64,000 bases of DNA, taken from positions 621,289-685,288 of the forward strand of contig JALIZF010001748.1 in assembly GCA_029948255.1 (NCBI GenBank), written 5' to 3'. The position numbers were made by a program, and so were the translations under genes. The DNA is from Telmatactis stephensoni (taxonomy: Eukaryota; Cnidaria; Anthozoa; Actiniaria; Isophelliidae). Below, piece after piece: positions 1 through 12,400 of the stretch (positions are counted from its first letter, which is position 1; every line of letters begins with the position of its first letter). The notes below the pieces were generated by a model. The model did no database searches. It saw nothing but the letters and a program-made list of their open reading frames with translations, and was not told where the DNA came from.

Positions 1-90
1 TTCAATGTATAGTATCCTTAATTAATACTGACATTTGGATGTCAATCTGTTTCTGAATTGCTGTTATTGTGTACAACATGCACCACTCAT

Positions 91-1424
91 AGGTATAGCC
101 ACTCCAGTATACAGTAACAGTACTATTTTTGTTACCAACAACCAGTATAGACAATTAAATTGTCTATAGTGGTTCTTGGTAACAAAAATTGTACTAAAAT
201 CTTTAGCCTGCGTGGCAACTTGGAGATGCTTTTGCCACTCTTGTGAACCAGGCTTTAATACAGGAAGTACTATGAATGGGTATAGCCACTCCTGTATACA
301 GTAACAGTACTATTTTTGTTACCAACAACCAGTATAGACAATTAAATTGTCTATAGTGGTTCTTGGTAACAAAAATTGTACTAAAATCTTTAGCCTGCGT
401 GGCAACTTGGAGATGCTTTTGCCACTCTTGTGAACCAGGCTTTAATACAGGAAGTACTATGAATGGGTATAGCCACTCCTGTATACAGTAACAGTACTAT
501 ATTTTGTTACCAACAACCAGTATAGACAATTAAATTGTCTATAGTGGTTGTTGGTAACAAAAATTGTACTAAAATTTTTAGCCTGCATGGCAACTTGGAG
601 ATGCTTGTGCCACTCTTGTGAACCAGGCTTTAATACAGGAAGTACTCATAGGTATAGCCACTCCTGTATACAGTAACAATACTATATTTTGTTACCAACA
701 ACCAGTATAGACAATTAAATTGTCTATAGTGGTTGTTGGTAACAAAAATTGTACTAAAATGTTTAGCCTGCATGGCAACTTGGAGATGCTTGTGCCACTC
801 TTGTGAACCAGGCTTTAATACAGGAAGTACTCATAGGTATAGCCACTCCTGTATACAGTAACAATACTATATTTTGTTACCAACAACCAGTATAGACAAT
901 TAAATTGTCTATAGTGGTTGTTGGTAACAAAAATTGTACTAAAATGTTTAGCCTGCATGGCAACTTGGAGATGCTTTTGCCACTCTTGTGAACCAGGCTT
1001 AAATACAGGAAGTACTCATGGGAGTTATTAATTTTTTTGGAATTATAGAGTGACGTGTCTATATTAGATTTTATTGCTTAGATATATGGCCTGAAGGTAC
1101 TGAATATAGGTCCACTCTAGTTGTTACAAATTTTATAATCTATATCAATTGCATATAAATTGGTTATTCAGATATTTATACATAAATAGTTTTTATAGAT
1201 CTCTTGTAAATTTTCTTAGTTTTTTTCGGAAGTACTCATGGGTATAGCCACTCCTGTATACAGTAACAGTACTATTTTTTGTTACCAACAACCAGTATAG
1301 ACAATTAAATTGCCTATAGTGGTTGTTGGTAACAAAAATTGTACTAAAATGTTTAGCCTGTGTGGCAACTTGGAGATGCTTGTGTCACTCTTGTGAACCA
1401 GGCTTAAATACAGGAAGTACTGTC
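91..1424. repeat. Tandem array of ~185-bp palindrome-bearing units
   Basis: Five head-to-tail units begin with TATAGCCACTCC near 94, 281, 468, 653 and 838, so the period is 187, 187, 185 and 185 bp. A sixth unit starts near 1243 after about 220 bp of unrelated AT-rich sequence (about 1018-1238). Each unit contains a near-perfect palindrome of about 60 bp: GTTACCAACAACCA, then TATAGACAATT, then the mirror copy. Unit boundaries share GGAAGTACT, mostly as GGAAGTACTCAT. Nearly the same 12-mer recurs at 1541-1552, inside the reading frame of the first recognised exon of the neighbouring gene. This is probably a tandemly amplified MITE or satellite; no coding potential is seen. Confidence 0.9.
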
Positions 1425-1473
1425 AACAAATATTCCTTAACACAATAACAGTCACTCAACATTGAGATATCCA

Positions 1474-3063
1474 ATGGTTTTGTCATTTCTTGGATTGATA
1501 AGTTTGTCAGTGCTTTCAGTTGTTATCATTGCGTTGTCTGGAAGTACTCATAAAATGGCTTTTAATTACTTACTGGTGATGCAATCTGTAGGTAAGAACC
1601 ACTTCAAGCTTATTATGGTTATGTATGGCATGGCTGGCTAAGCATGAAAGCACTGGCCATGCACTGTTGTGGTCCAGGTTTGAGTCCCAGCTCAGGCACT
1701 AGATTATAATGTGAATTGAGTTTGTTTGATGTGTTGTTCTCTACCATGCCATGAGGGTTTTTTCTCTGGGTTGTCCCATTTTTCCTCCCTCAGCAAAAAT
1801 CAACATGTGAGTTTAGCACTGTAGGTAAAATATTTAATGTAGAGGTAGTGAGTGTGAGTGCCAGCAGATGAAGAACCACTATGTGGATATACTGCTGCAA
1901 AAAGATTATTTATTATATTTATTATTTGTATTACCAAGATAGTGCAAGATGTTTTCCAAAAGTAATATGAGATAATATTTTATTTTTTCTTCTCTATTCC
2001 AGGAATGGTTTTATGTGAACATTTATTAATGGACCAAGGAATTTATTCTTTAACCTATTCAACTATATCCTGTGTTATTACTGTATATGTCATGTTTAGG
2101 TAAATCAATTCGATACCTTGATTTCGCCATTTTAAAGCAATTTTCTTATATACATATGTTTGCACCATTGAGTATGAAATTTGCTAGGAAAAAATTGAGC
2201 CCAAAAAGGGGTTTGAACCTGTGACCTAAGCACAGGTTAGACACTCTTACTAACCACTGAGTTACTAGGGCTCCTATTGCAATCAGGACGTAAGCTCGGC
2301 ACAGGAGGTCCAATAGCTCATGCACTGGTTAGAGCATCTGACAGGAACTCAGACGGTTAGAGGTTCAAACCCCACCTGGGCTGGGATTTTTTCCAACCAA
2401 ATTTCAGACTTCAGGCACTATTTCACATATTTAAAATCTTTCCAAGTGATGATTTAAGAGGTCCCTGCCAAAATAGCATAAGCAATCTCTGATGAGACAC
2501 TAACTTCTCCTTAGAAAATTAAAGATTTTTTGGGAGAATGTAAACTTTAGTCAGAGAGCACTTAAATTGTTTCACAGATGTCTTCAATTCCATACTACGT
2601 GTGTGTGTATGTAAATGTGTAACACTGTTCATAATGAAAGTGCCCTTCCATGTATACCTTCGACTCGATCACATTGAGCTGCACCCTTTATAATTCAGCA
2701 ATTGTGCTGCAAGGAAGGAAGATACTTGCAAACTTGGTAGCAATTTTCTTATTGTCAATTTATTTACAGGCTTTATTCAGTCAATATGGTTCAATGGCAA
2801 ACTGCTTGGTTATGTACAAGTCTACATACAAGTAAACTGTCTTTGGTCAGCAGTGCTCATCACCTTTCTCTTCACGAAGGAATTTTATTGCCAAAGGTTC
2901 TGACTGGGTATCCTTCATTGGTTTGTCTTATCTCCAGTTTAATTATCTGGAAGGTTCTTGTATTCTGCAATGAGAAATCTATCAGTGTCTTGAAGGTAAT
3001 CTACCCTTAATCACTATTAACCACAGTTATTATCAATCATCATCATCTCCATCATCATCATTG

Positions 3064-3098
<35 letters not shown>

Positions 3099-6000
3099 GT
3101 TGTTGTCATCATCATACCTCAAACTACCACAAAATCATCATCTTGTCTTCCAGTAGTTTGTATTGGTAAATGTTGATTGTTGGATTTCTGTGCTGTTATA
3201 GGGTGCTAAACTTTGTTGTGCTATAGGAGTAGCCATTCTAGTCATCTATGATAATCTTATTCTTCCACTCTGGATACTATTCCTTAACCATTGGCCTAGT
3301 GGAGCAGATGTGGCAGGTTTGTTAGTACACATTTATAATTGTACTATAACTTGTTATTATGTGACCCACAACTTGGGAATAAATAAAAAATAAACCTTTT
3401 TCTGTACTGCTAACTTTTGTTTGTCTCTCAGCATCAATAGTGCTGTTATGGGGAACTCTATGCCTCAAGATTACTTTAGCTCATCTATCACATAACCTTG
3501 ATGCCAAGAGAATGAATATTGTAGTGCTGTGTACAGGAGTTTTTATAGAATTTTTCCAACCAGAATTCAATCCTGTTAAGGTATTGCCTTATAACATCAG
3601 TTCTAGAGTAATTTTTGTACAACTGTGAAATAGGAAATGGTCCACACCATACTACGACCATACCAGTGCTGTCATGTCTTAAATAACATTTGAAATTCTG
3701 TTGTAGCTGTGACCTACCTTGATTGTGCCATTTTCCACAGTCGTCATGAAAACAGCTCTATTATATAATAAATGATGAAAATGTGTTAACCTTGAAATGA
3801 TTGTGCTCTTTTAGGTTGTCTGGAGTCTTGCTATCTACATCGTCTCTCTTGTTTCAAACTTGATGCTAGTTGGAATGCTGAAATAGCAGAGTAAGATATA
3901 CAGTGTATATTTAAGGAATATAAAACGGGTGCGCATGTCTCTGTACTGTGATATAAACACGATGGGAGATGTAGAGCAAGAGAAAAGCAAGCTTAGGAAC
4001 ACGAGGCGTAGCCGGAGGACAGAGACATGGCCAAATAAATCAATGCTATGATTTCAAATCTTTACTAAACTATTTTATTTATTCCATGTCAGGAACATTT
4101 CACTACCATGGGTACTGATGGTTTCATTCATAACCTGTCTGGTGCTTCTTGTAAAGCTCATCAGAACAGAAAATTTAAGCATTGTTTACCAGGCTTTTGT
4201 GTCATTAGTGATGGGTTTACCTGTTGGTCTTAAAGTAGCGTCATTGGTAAGACGACAATAGCTGGGTACCCTGTGTATAGCTGTTACCCACCCCTCCCCT
4301 CACTGCCCCATCCCACCCCCACCCCCTACCCCCCTAATGGGGAACCAACCTTATTGCACATGTTTCCTTGTTATTGTATCCTGCAAAGACCTCCATTTTC
4401 ACCGTGGGGAGAGGGGTGTGAAATGGCTATACACAGGCTACAGCTGGGTAACATCTTCGTACTTTGATTCAACACATTTGATGTGTTTATTTTTTCAGTT
4501 ATTAGATCGACCTCCATTTTTGTCACTGAGTTATGGTTTGGCATCATTTTTGGTTGTCTTTTTAATCATGTCTTCATGGATTACCCAACAGTCTTCGCAT
4601 GTACATCGTGGGTAGGCGAAAACATATAATAAAATTTTGGTATATTACGCGCGCTCTGATTGGTCGAGATCCGTGGGTTATTACAGCACACACGCATAGA
4701 TGACGTCATTACTTATAATATTACGCATAATCTGATTGGATGGATTGTTTTGATGAATATTATATAAAACAAATAGATTGGGTCTGTACTCTAATTAGAT
4801 GCGCAGAACGTGTCATAATGTTCGTCTTGTGGCGTATTTTGTTTGTTCGCACCACAATGACGTCATCTGTGCGTCTATTAAAGTACAGATTCACGGAAAA
4901 ATGGAATCTATTTCTTAGATATAGCTGTAAAAGTTAGAAACGTGTTGATTCTTACCTTGGATTTTTACTGTTTTAGATACAGTTTTGCAGCGTTAGTATT
5001 TTGTCTGTTACTCTCACTATCACTGGAACCAACAACAAGCAAGAAGTCTTCAGGTAAAGTTATTTGATGGATAAATTTTGATGATGTTATGGCTGTGGTC
5101 ATATCTACAGCAGGAGAGCATGACCAGGAGACTGGAACGGTGCGCGCCTTTATAAAAACCATCGGCAGCCAAATTTGACGTGTCTGCTCGGGCTATTTGG
5201 AACTCCAATTCAGCGAGCACTGGTAGCGAACATATGTAATGCGCGCGGGGCGGTAATACGAGCAACATCGCTCTATAACTTGCAAAAAAATGTTGCGTGA
5301 GAAGTTGCACGATTTTGTTGCTCGTACTACCGCATTTTAATGGATAAATTCTAATGATGTTATGGCTGTGGTCATACTATTCATCTACAGCAGGAGAACA
5401 TAGCCAGGAGATTGAGACTTGGTGCACGCTTTTATAAAAACCTTTTTCAATCGAATTTGACATGTAGCCCTGCATTCGGGCTGTGTTTTGGAACTTGAAT
5501 TCAGCGCCAACTGGTAGTGAACACATGGAATATGTTTAATTTTTTAGCGCGCGCAAGTGGATTGTGATCTAAAAATAGCCCAAAGCGCGGTGAAGCGCGG
5601 TAAAACGCCGCATCACGTGATGCACATGTCGCAGTCTTCTGGCTAGGATCAGTTCTGTCTACAGTTAATAGCCAACTTCCGAGATACACTTCACTTGCCA
5701 CACACAAAGGAATCAAGACGAGGCTACGTGCATAAAGCTGTCTGCTCGGGCTATTTGGAACTCCAATTCAGCGAGCACTGGTAGCGAACATATGTAAAAC
5801 TTTTCAAAAACAAGTGTGCTAAACAAAGATTTGCTTTACTTTAGTTTAGGTCCACCAGTGTTTGTAAGTAATATATCTTTCTCTTATATCTTTCATATCA
5901 GATAAAGATGAACAGAAATTTTCAAGTCTACACTACTATATTATTCTATATATTATACTTGGAATTTGTCTTAAAAAGGAAAGACCTAAAGCTAAGGAAA

Positions 6001-8290
6001 GTCTGGTAATTAATGTCCATATAATGTGTATTTTAAGATGAAATATCGTAATTATAGTCTAACTGTAGAAATATAGGCGCTGTTACAAGGTGCAACGTTT
6101 CTGCGACTCGTCTCGCTATAGTGTTGCAAAACAAGTTGTACGAACCACTACAGTGAGTAATACCCTGCATCGCTCAAAATCATCACGAGAAGACGATTGC
6201 GGCAATGTTTTCCGGCGTTCCTCCGTGTAATAGCCCTGCAGTGGTTTGTTCAACTTGTTTTGCAACGAAATTGCGAGACAAGTTGCAGAAAACATTGCAC
6301 CGTGTACCAAGGTTTTTTAATCTCTATCACTCAGTGCTTACTATAAAAGCTTGGTATTAAACAGCCATAATAAGAATTCCCTTTTTAAAACTGCTGATTT
6401 TTGGAAACAAAACAGTTTGGTAATAAATAATCGTTATTTAATCTGGCTTTCCATAATGTTTTGTAGGAAGACAACAAAGGCAAGCTACCACCTTGGAATA
6501 CAGCTCTTGGTTCTTCCTTTCTTGCCAATATCTCATTAGTAATGGCATGTGTACTCGCACTTATGTGCACTCCAAGGCAATACTGGGAGATTTGGGTAAT
6601 TATAAACACTTTAGCTACTTTTAGGGCCCGTTCACATGAGAGAGGGTGCCCCTATGTAGTAGGGATAACTCTTTTGTTTTCTTTTCCCTGGGGGACACAA
6701 AACAAAAGAGTTATCGCTACAACGTAGGGGCACCCTTTCTCGTGTGAACGGGCCTTTCATCACGTAAACGTAAGTGTCATAGCTACCATTACCACGTACT
6801 CACTTGCGTACCTCGAAAGTTGAGAAAATACTCGTTAACACTGTTAATTAATTGGGCAATCGGGATCAGTACGGCAGTCAATTTTAACTCGTGGATTGCA
6901 AATCCGCGAGTCATTGGGGATTTCAACCGAAAGTGTCACTCACTCATTACTCACTCACTCATTCGAGTATCATTGTAAACTTTTTTAACCCTAAAAGTGT
7001 AATTTCTATTCTCTTCTTTAGGTGTCACTTTGTGCTTGTATCTTGTTACTTTGGAGACCTGAAGGACTGATTGGGTACAGTAGTCATCCCATCGCATCTG
7101 CTTTGCCAGCATTTATCTTTTTATTGGTGTTAATGTACACAAGAACCATTCTTACAGCCTTTCCATTGCACGGTGGGATTTGGTCAAGTATAGGTAAGAC
7201 TATCTTGGGACTGTCAAACACCTACTTCAAAAACATGTGGGTGAAAAGGCTTCCAGGAGGTCGGGGTTCGATTGTCCGGCAGACCAACACCCAGAGATTT
7301 AAATAATTTAGGAGAAAATATTGCTTTTGCAATTACATCTGCAAATGGTTAGACCCAGCGGCGGATCTAGACCTTTTGAAAGGGGGCACCATTTTACAAA
7401 ACACGTTGGTGAGGGCGAAACTTCCTCAAACCCCCTTCTAAAGTAACCTCGCAGGGCTTTAGGAAGCCATAAAATTCTGAGGGGCTAAAACAACCGATAT
7501 CATGATTACCCTTTTGCGCGTGCGTAGCGAGCACGAAATTTGAGCTAAAGGGCATCAATTTGATTAACAATTACGATAAAATCACCAACAAGAAACATTT
7601 AGAATGTAAAGCTTTGGGGAAGTATATTGTCCTACACGTTTAGACAGAAGAGAGAGAGAGAGAGAGAGAGAAAGAAAAAACAAATAGGGCCCTGCTGAAA
7701 AGGGGGACCGTCGGCCTCCCAGTCCCCCTCCTTGGATCCGCCGCTGACCCCCATGTCTTCTTGGATATGGATGTTAGTTAAACCGTAGGCCCCGTCTCAC
7801 CAAAACCACTACACATACCCTTGCATTGGAGGGACGTTAAAGAACCCACAACACTATTCGGGGAGAGTAGGCCATGAAGTTGCCGGTGTGTGATCTGTCC
7901 TACTACACTACAGGGCACACAGTACGTAATTGGCGAAAGTTGTTGTGGTGTCCCTGCCTTCATTGGAAGGGGAAAGCTGTAATTTTTTGAAGTTATTATA
8001 TGATACAGTTTTGAAGTTATTGTTTTGTATTTTTTGTAGTCTTTTCTCTGGAAATGTTCTTCTTGCACTGTTCCTTACCGCCACATCTTGGTCTTATTTA
8101 TTCGCTATGGAAGGAAGAAATCTCACTGACGTTGCAACAATTGACTGTATTTTGTGGTCCTGCAAATGTCGTACTTTTAGTCTACTGTTCAACTTTTGCT
8201 GGTCGAATTATTGGATTTCTTGGAATAGTAGTAACCTATTGGATCTTTTATTACGTAGAATGTCCTGAGTGGAAAAATACTAACAGTTAA
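1474..8290 (+). CDS. Unrecognised polytopic membrane protein (multi-exon)
   Basis: I do not recognise this family. Exons with matching phases are 1474-1591, 2003-2099, 2770-2995, 3202-3316, 3432-3580, 3815-3890 (problem exon), 4093-4246, 4499-4611, 4977-5053, 5902-6005, 6467-6595, 7022-7193 and 8040-8290 (TAA stop). Nearly every exon encodes one or two hydrophobic segments, giving about a dozen predicted membrane helices in roughly 450 residues. The chain includes HEGILLPKVLTGYP, PEGLIGYSSHPIASALP and a C-terminus ending in ECPEWKNTNS. The ATG at 1474 follows an in-frame stop at 1438. An acceptor-like AG at 1450-1451 would let the frame start further upstream, so the true N-terminus may lie outside the window. 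In exon 3815-3890 the frame set by the previous exon reads a hydrophobic stretch and then TAG at 3884. The next exon needs a different phase, so there is either a 1-nt indel or an alternative acceptor (AG 3824-3825), which restores phase but gives a non-hydrophobic sequence. Function unknown; a multi-spanning transporter or ER membrane protein is possible. Confidence 0.75.
1625..1705 (+). repeat. tRNA-derived SINE-like unit
   Basis: The sequence looks like a degenerate tRNA with an A-box-like TGGCTGGCTAAGCATG and a B-box-like GGTTTGAGTCC at 1677-1687. It lies in the intron after the first recognised exon. There is no clean cloverleaf, so it is called a SINE remnant rather than a tRNA gene. 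Confidence 0.5.
2197..2274 (-). repeat. tRNA-like SINE unit, minus strand
   Basis: On the minus strand this reads GGAGCCCTAGTAACTCAGTG, then GGTTAG, and near the end GGTTCAAACC followed by a run of T and GGGCTC. The order A box, B box and a closing acceptor-like stem (GGAGCCC/GGGCTC) is tRNA-like. It sits head-to-head with the plus-strand unit at 2305-2385. Confidence 0.6.
2305..2385 (+). repeat. tRNA-like SINE unit, plus strand
   Basis: AGGTCCAATAGCTCATGCAC with TGGTTAGAGCATC forms an A-box half, and GGTTCAAACCCC at 2362-2373 a B box. It is oriented away from the adjacent minus-strand unit, with about 30 bp between them. Confidence 0.6.
3026..3115. repeat. ATC trinucleotide microsatellite
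   Basis: An impure (ATC)n run, longest uninterrupted near 3065-3098, lies in the intron between exons 2770-2995 and 3202-3316. Confidence 0.95.
3905..4035 (+). repeat. Dispersed repeat shared with 60340-60610
   Basis: TTTAAGGAATATAAAACG, CTGTACTGTGATATAAACAC, ACGAGGCGTAGCCG and a final CAGAGACATGG are shared in order with the longer copy at 60340-60610. It lies in an intron of the membrane-protein gene. Autonomy and class are unknown. Confidence 0.7.
4640..4930 (+). repeat. Dispersed ~290-bp repeat, copy 1
   Basis: Blocks such as GATGAATATTATATAAAACA, AATAGATT, ACGGAAAAATGGAATCTATT and several TGACGTCAT-type motifs recur in inverted orientation at 16630-16935. The two copies are diverged but collinear. 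No coding content; intronic. Confidence 0.75.
5064..5800. repeat. Intronic direct duplications
   Basis: A segment containing GATGTTATGGCTGTGGTCAT, the CTACAGCAGGAGA block and TTTATAAAAACC occurs at about 5064-5242 and again at 5338-5525. A third, shorter copy at about 5740-5797 repeats roughly 57 bases of the first copy (TCTGCTCGGGCTATTTGGAA onward) without visible change. The unit between copies (5663-5742: GAGATACACTTCACTTG, CACA, GAATCAAGAC) recurs at 35610-35685. This accounts for most of the 850-bp intron. Confidence 0.75.
6081..6310. mobile_element. Foldback (MITE-like) element
   Basis: TGTTACAAGGTGCAACGTTT at the left mirrors AACATTGCACCGTGTACCAA at the right. A second inner pair, GTTGCAAAACAAGTTGTACG and CAACTTGTTTTGCAAC, lies inside. 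The arms are imperfect and no ORF is present. Related half-motifs occur at 5290-5335 and 45960-46010. Confidence 0.65.
6623..6755. mobile_element. Foldback MITE family A, copy 1
   Basis: Terminal inverted repeats AGGGCCCGTTCACATGAGAG and CTCGTGTGAACGGGCCT flank inner arms GATAACTCTTTTGTTTTC / GAACAAAACAAAAGAGTTAT-like. The short asymmetric centre reads TTTTCCCTGGGGGACACA. The same design and centre recur at 32461-32583 and 56040-56170, where the centre is in the opposite orientation. Confidence 0.85.
7356..7746. mobile_element. MITE with CAGCGGCGGATC termini (hAT-like TIR)
   Basis: The ends are CAGCGGCGGATCTAGACC and, inverted, TTGGATCCGCCGCTG. The internal sequence carries a (GA)n tract near 7650-7670 and no ORF. 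A copy of its left part lies at 20018-20260. The CAGNGGCGGATCC end is reminiscent of hAT-type MITEs, but no convincing 8-bp target duplication was identified. Confidence 0.7.
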
Positions 8291-8356
8291 TAACACTGAA
8301 GCAATCCACTAGCAATATTTATACGTGTTAGACGATGTATTATATAATAATAATGA

Positions 8357-8362
8357 AATAAA
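8357..8362 (+). terminator. Polyadenylation signal AATAAA
   Basis: A canonical AATAAA lies about 67 bases after the TAA stop of the membrane-protein gene, consistent with a short 3' UTR. Confidence 0.6.
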
Positions 8363-8438
8363 TTCCATTCTACACTATAACTGTGATTCGAACAGTGAAT
8401 CGAGAATTCACAACATGTGGGAGTGGATACTCCTTTAA

Positions 8439-8751
<313 letters not shown>

Positions 8752-9498
8752 TGAGCAACGTTATGATCATTATGAACCATGACGAGCAAAACGAAGACGA
8801 TATTGTCGAGTTTGAGTTGCCACTAATCCTTGGGTTGTTGGGGTTTGGTGGACGATAGCCTTTCTTGTAGAAAATCCTGACAAAACCATATTAATTTTTT
8901 TTAAATCACTTGTTTCTTAGTGATTGGGTGCACGAGTCTGGGACTCGGGCTTTAACTCTGCTTAAATTTAACAGGAAACGACAAAAAACGCGTGCGCCCG
9001 TCTGGATTGTGATACAAAGACCTTGCGAGAACGTTTTCAAGTGAGAATGTACGGAGAGGCATTGCTTGAATTTCAAATGGCGTATTTTCTTTGATGGCAA
9101 GTAGATGTACTAGAAGCAAAAGAATTAATAGTTCAATTCGTTTAGTTTTTAGTACTACTTGTAGTTTCTCTCTTGTAGATAATATAAAATATGTTAAAAG
9201 TGTTAAAATTACCGTGTCCTGGGTTGTTCCATTGAGTACTTCTATCGGTATGCAAGCATCATAAAGACCTGTTTATATAGAGGCGAGTTGTACCTCATAG
9301 CCGGCATAACTTGTTTTTAATATGCCAAGTGAAAAGAAAGCAAAAGAGTTATTCGGCCAGCTACGAGTTGGAAGAAAAACAAATATTTTACGAAGAAAAA
9401 TTCACGCTGACCCCACCCCTCCCCCTCCCTCAAAGTTATGTAACTAGACCGATGTTACTGCGGGCTCAAGGCACGTGTTAAAGTTGACAAAGAAAAAC

Positions 9499-12400
9499 AT
9501 GGCGGACGGTTCAAAACTTGGTGTTGATAAAATACGGACCGCCATTGCAGGTAATATGATGATTTGCGTCTCTACGACATCCTACACATGTTATTTTATA
9601 CAAACTATTACATGTTTGTTCTGTTTTCTCACCAGACATTCTAGAAACAGAGGAATTAGATTCTCTGACTTCGCGAATGGTTAGGAATAACTTGGAGAAG
9701 AGATTCAGCGTTGGGTTGAAAGACAGGTTTGTAGTACTTCGAAAATAGATAAAGTAAGCTCAGTAACCTTTTACTCTTTCGCGTTTTTTTTTTTGCAATT
9801 GAGTTTTGACGAGCTCAAATATCGACCTACTAGTAAACGAGGGACCGGAGCCATGCAAGAAGATTCATGCAGAGTGGTTCGCGGAATCGGAAGAAAAACT
9901 CAAAATCCCGCCTCACTTGCAACCGACTAACTAACATTTCCTCGAATGAAAAGGAAAGATCGTTCGTTGTCGATACACCATATGTGTAGACTTTAAATGT
10001 ATGTTCTGCGAGTCTTTGAGTACATTGAAACTAGAAAACGAAGAAAAACAACTTCATTGACTCTCTTCATCCAAAGGCTCTAGGACAGAACTGACACAAA
10101 TTTATATTTGTTTGTTTATTTGTAATTTTCTCATATCTCCAGAGACCTTTCTTTATGTTATTACAGAGAAAATCATCCCATCATGAACATTTTCCAACTT
10201 TGGTCAGAATTTTGTCATACAACAGTTTTTGCTGTAACTTTAATTAGCATTGTCTATATCTCCAGAGATCTTGCTTGTATGAATACAGTACCTATGTGAA
10301 AAGTTCACCGTGCATGTTTTCTTGTTGAATAGAAAGAAGGAAATAGATGAAATATTGATGTCTATGATCCAAGAGAGGGAAGAGAAAAATGAAGTGAACG
10401 GGACAATTGAAGACAAAAGAAAAGATGAGGAAGGGGTGACGTTATTTACTTTTTTAAATGTGTAGTTGCATAAAATATCCATACTCTACCACAGGGAACT
10501 AGAAATTCCAAGCCATGGGAGGAGTAAAAATCACTAGAAAAATCTGGAAGATGGGGGTGTAAACAGTCAAACAAAATTCTCAGAGGAATGGACTTTCCAT
10601 CTGGCTCACAAATGACTACATATGGAATAACTTTACTCATTCTAATATAAACGTACATGGAAATAATTTAGTTTTAGACATATGCATCAATTTTAAAAGA
10701 ATTTCTTTGCTGTTGTGACCATAAGTTGAAGAAAATGACTCTCTCCACATGAAGACAACGTGGCTGTCAGCTGTTTCCAGTTACCGATAGACAAAATACA
10801 CTACAGGAAACCCATTACTTTTTATTGTCGATTGTTTACATTAATGTTTTAAGCATATTTTCAGTACACTTATTTCCAAAAACATTTGAGTCTAATTTAC
10901 CGTACATATATTTTAGTCCAATGTAATTCAGCCTTCAGGCTGCGAGATTTGGATTTTTAATAAATATTATTATTGTTATTATTATATTATTATAAGGCAA
11001 AACTTACATGAATGCTGGTTTTACAAATGTTGGTTGGTAATGTATTCAAATCAAACATGTTTACCAAAATGTGAGCATTTTTACGTGTTTGTTAGTATAT
11101 CAAACTCAATTCTGTTGATAACAAGTCTGATTTGAATACATTAGCATCACAAACCAGTATTCATTTCAATCTTGGCTTGACGCTTACAAGTTGCTGTCAA
11201 CTGTGACAACATTTTTAATTTAATGAGTGTATAATGATTAAAAACTACCATTTTTTCACAAGGAAAACTTATAAGCATATTTGGAAATGTCTTTTACTCA
11301 ATAATTTTCACAAATAATGTGCTCATACTATTTTATTTTTATCGAATAGGATCCACCTACTAAAAAATCCAAGAAAGAGAAACAAGTAACACAGAAATCT
11401 GATTTAAAGGTAAATTATTAATCTTACAGATTCTGAATTCTCACAACATGATTGAAATCACCAAGTCAACTTTGAAAATTATTTACAATTTAATTCATTA
11501 GTTATCAAACCTAGCTAGTTCCCTGGGGCTAAAAAATACTGCACTGTCTGACAAATTATTGTTGATTGTCTCTTGCTTTTTCTCATAAACCTCTTTCATC
11601 AATCATTTGAAGTTGTAATTTTTTTTATTGTTATTTCTGTTTTTCATTTTCCATTCCTATTAAGTGTGATTTTCTTTTCTTTTCCATTTTTGCTTTCATA
11701 GCATTTATGAATTTGTCTTCCTTTTTATGATTTTAATTTGAAATAATTAAATGGTTTCTTGAATATGGGGTATAGTTCATAATGAGGATTAAGGAGGTTG
11801 GAAAGGGTTCCCATAAAGGAGTGCACACTCATAAAAAATGCCTAAGATTTCTATATCACCAAAAAGGTAATATTAATGTGACATACCATATTAAAGCTTA
11901 TGAAATGGGGAGTTCAATTTTTAAAAAATCATCACGTATGCCGTTGTCATGACAACAACAGATTTTCCGCAAATTGATGTAATATTTCAATATGAAAATT
12001 CATATCTTGATTTCTGTTCGGTGAAAGTTTTTTTAAAACTGCATATGATGAGTTTGCTAGTTGACCTTTCATATGAGAAAAAATTAAAAAATTCTGTAAT
12101 GCAGAATTCATGAAATATTGCAAAAACTGTATTTTAGATATAAAAAGACTTCCCCGTTACATAATTTTTTTCATATTTCATCAACACACTCTTAAACTTA
12201 GTTAGAATAGAATAGCAAAGAAATAAAAAAATTCACCGAGTAGTTTTCGAGATATTTGCTCAAATTTATCGTGTACGTGTCAGAGGGGTCTCGTAAAATT
12301 ACTCAAACTGCGCATGCGTCAGCTTGCCTCAATTGAAGCTCGAGACAAGCAAACAGAACCATTTTGTGCAAAATAATGCAGATTAAATTGATGCTTTTTG

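Noticed and set aside
91..1424. CRISPR-like array
   Set aside because: Units are about 185 bp with internal palindromes and no short spacers, in a eukaryotic genome; this is a tandem repeat.
2197..2385. Possible genuine tRNA genes
   Set aside because: The cloverleaf arms are imperfect and the anticodon stem is not convincing, so SINE-like is more likely.
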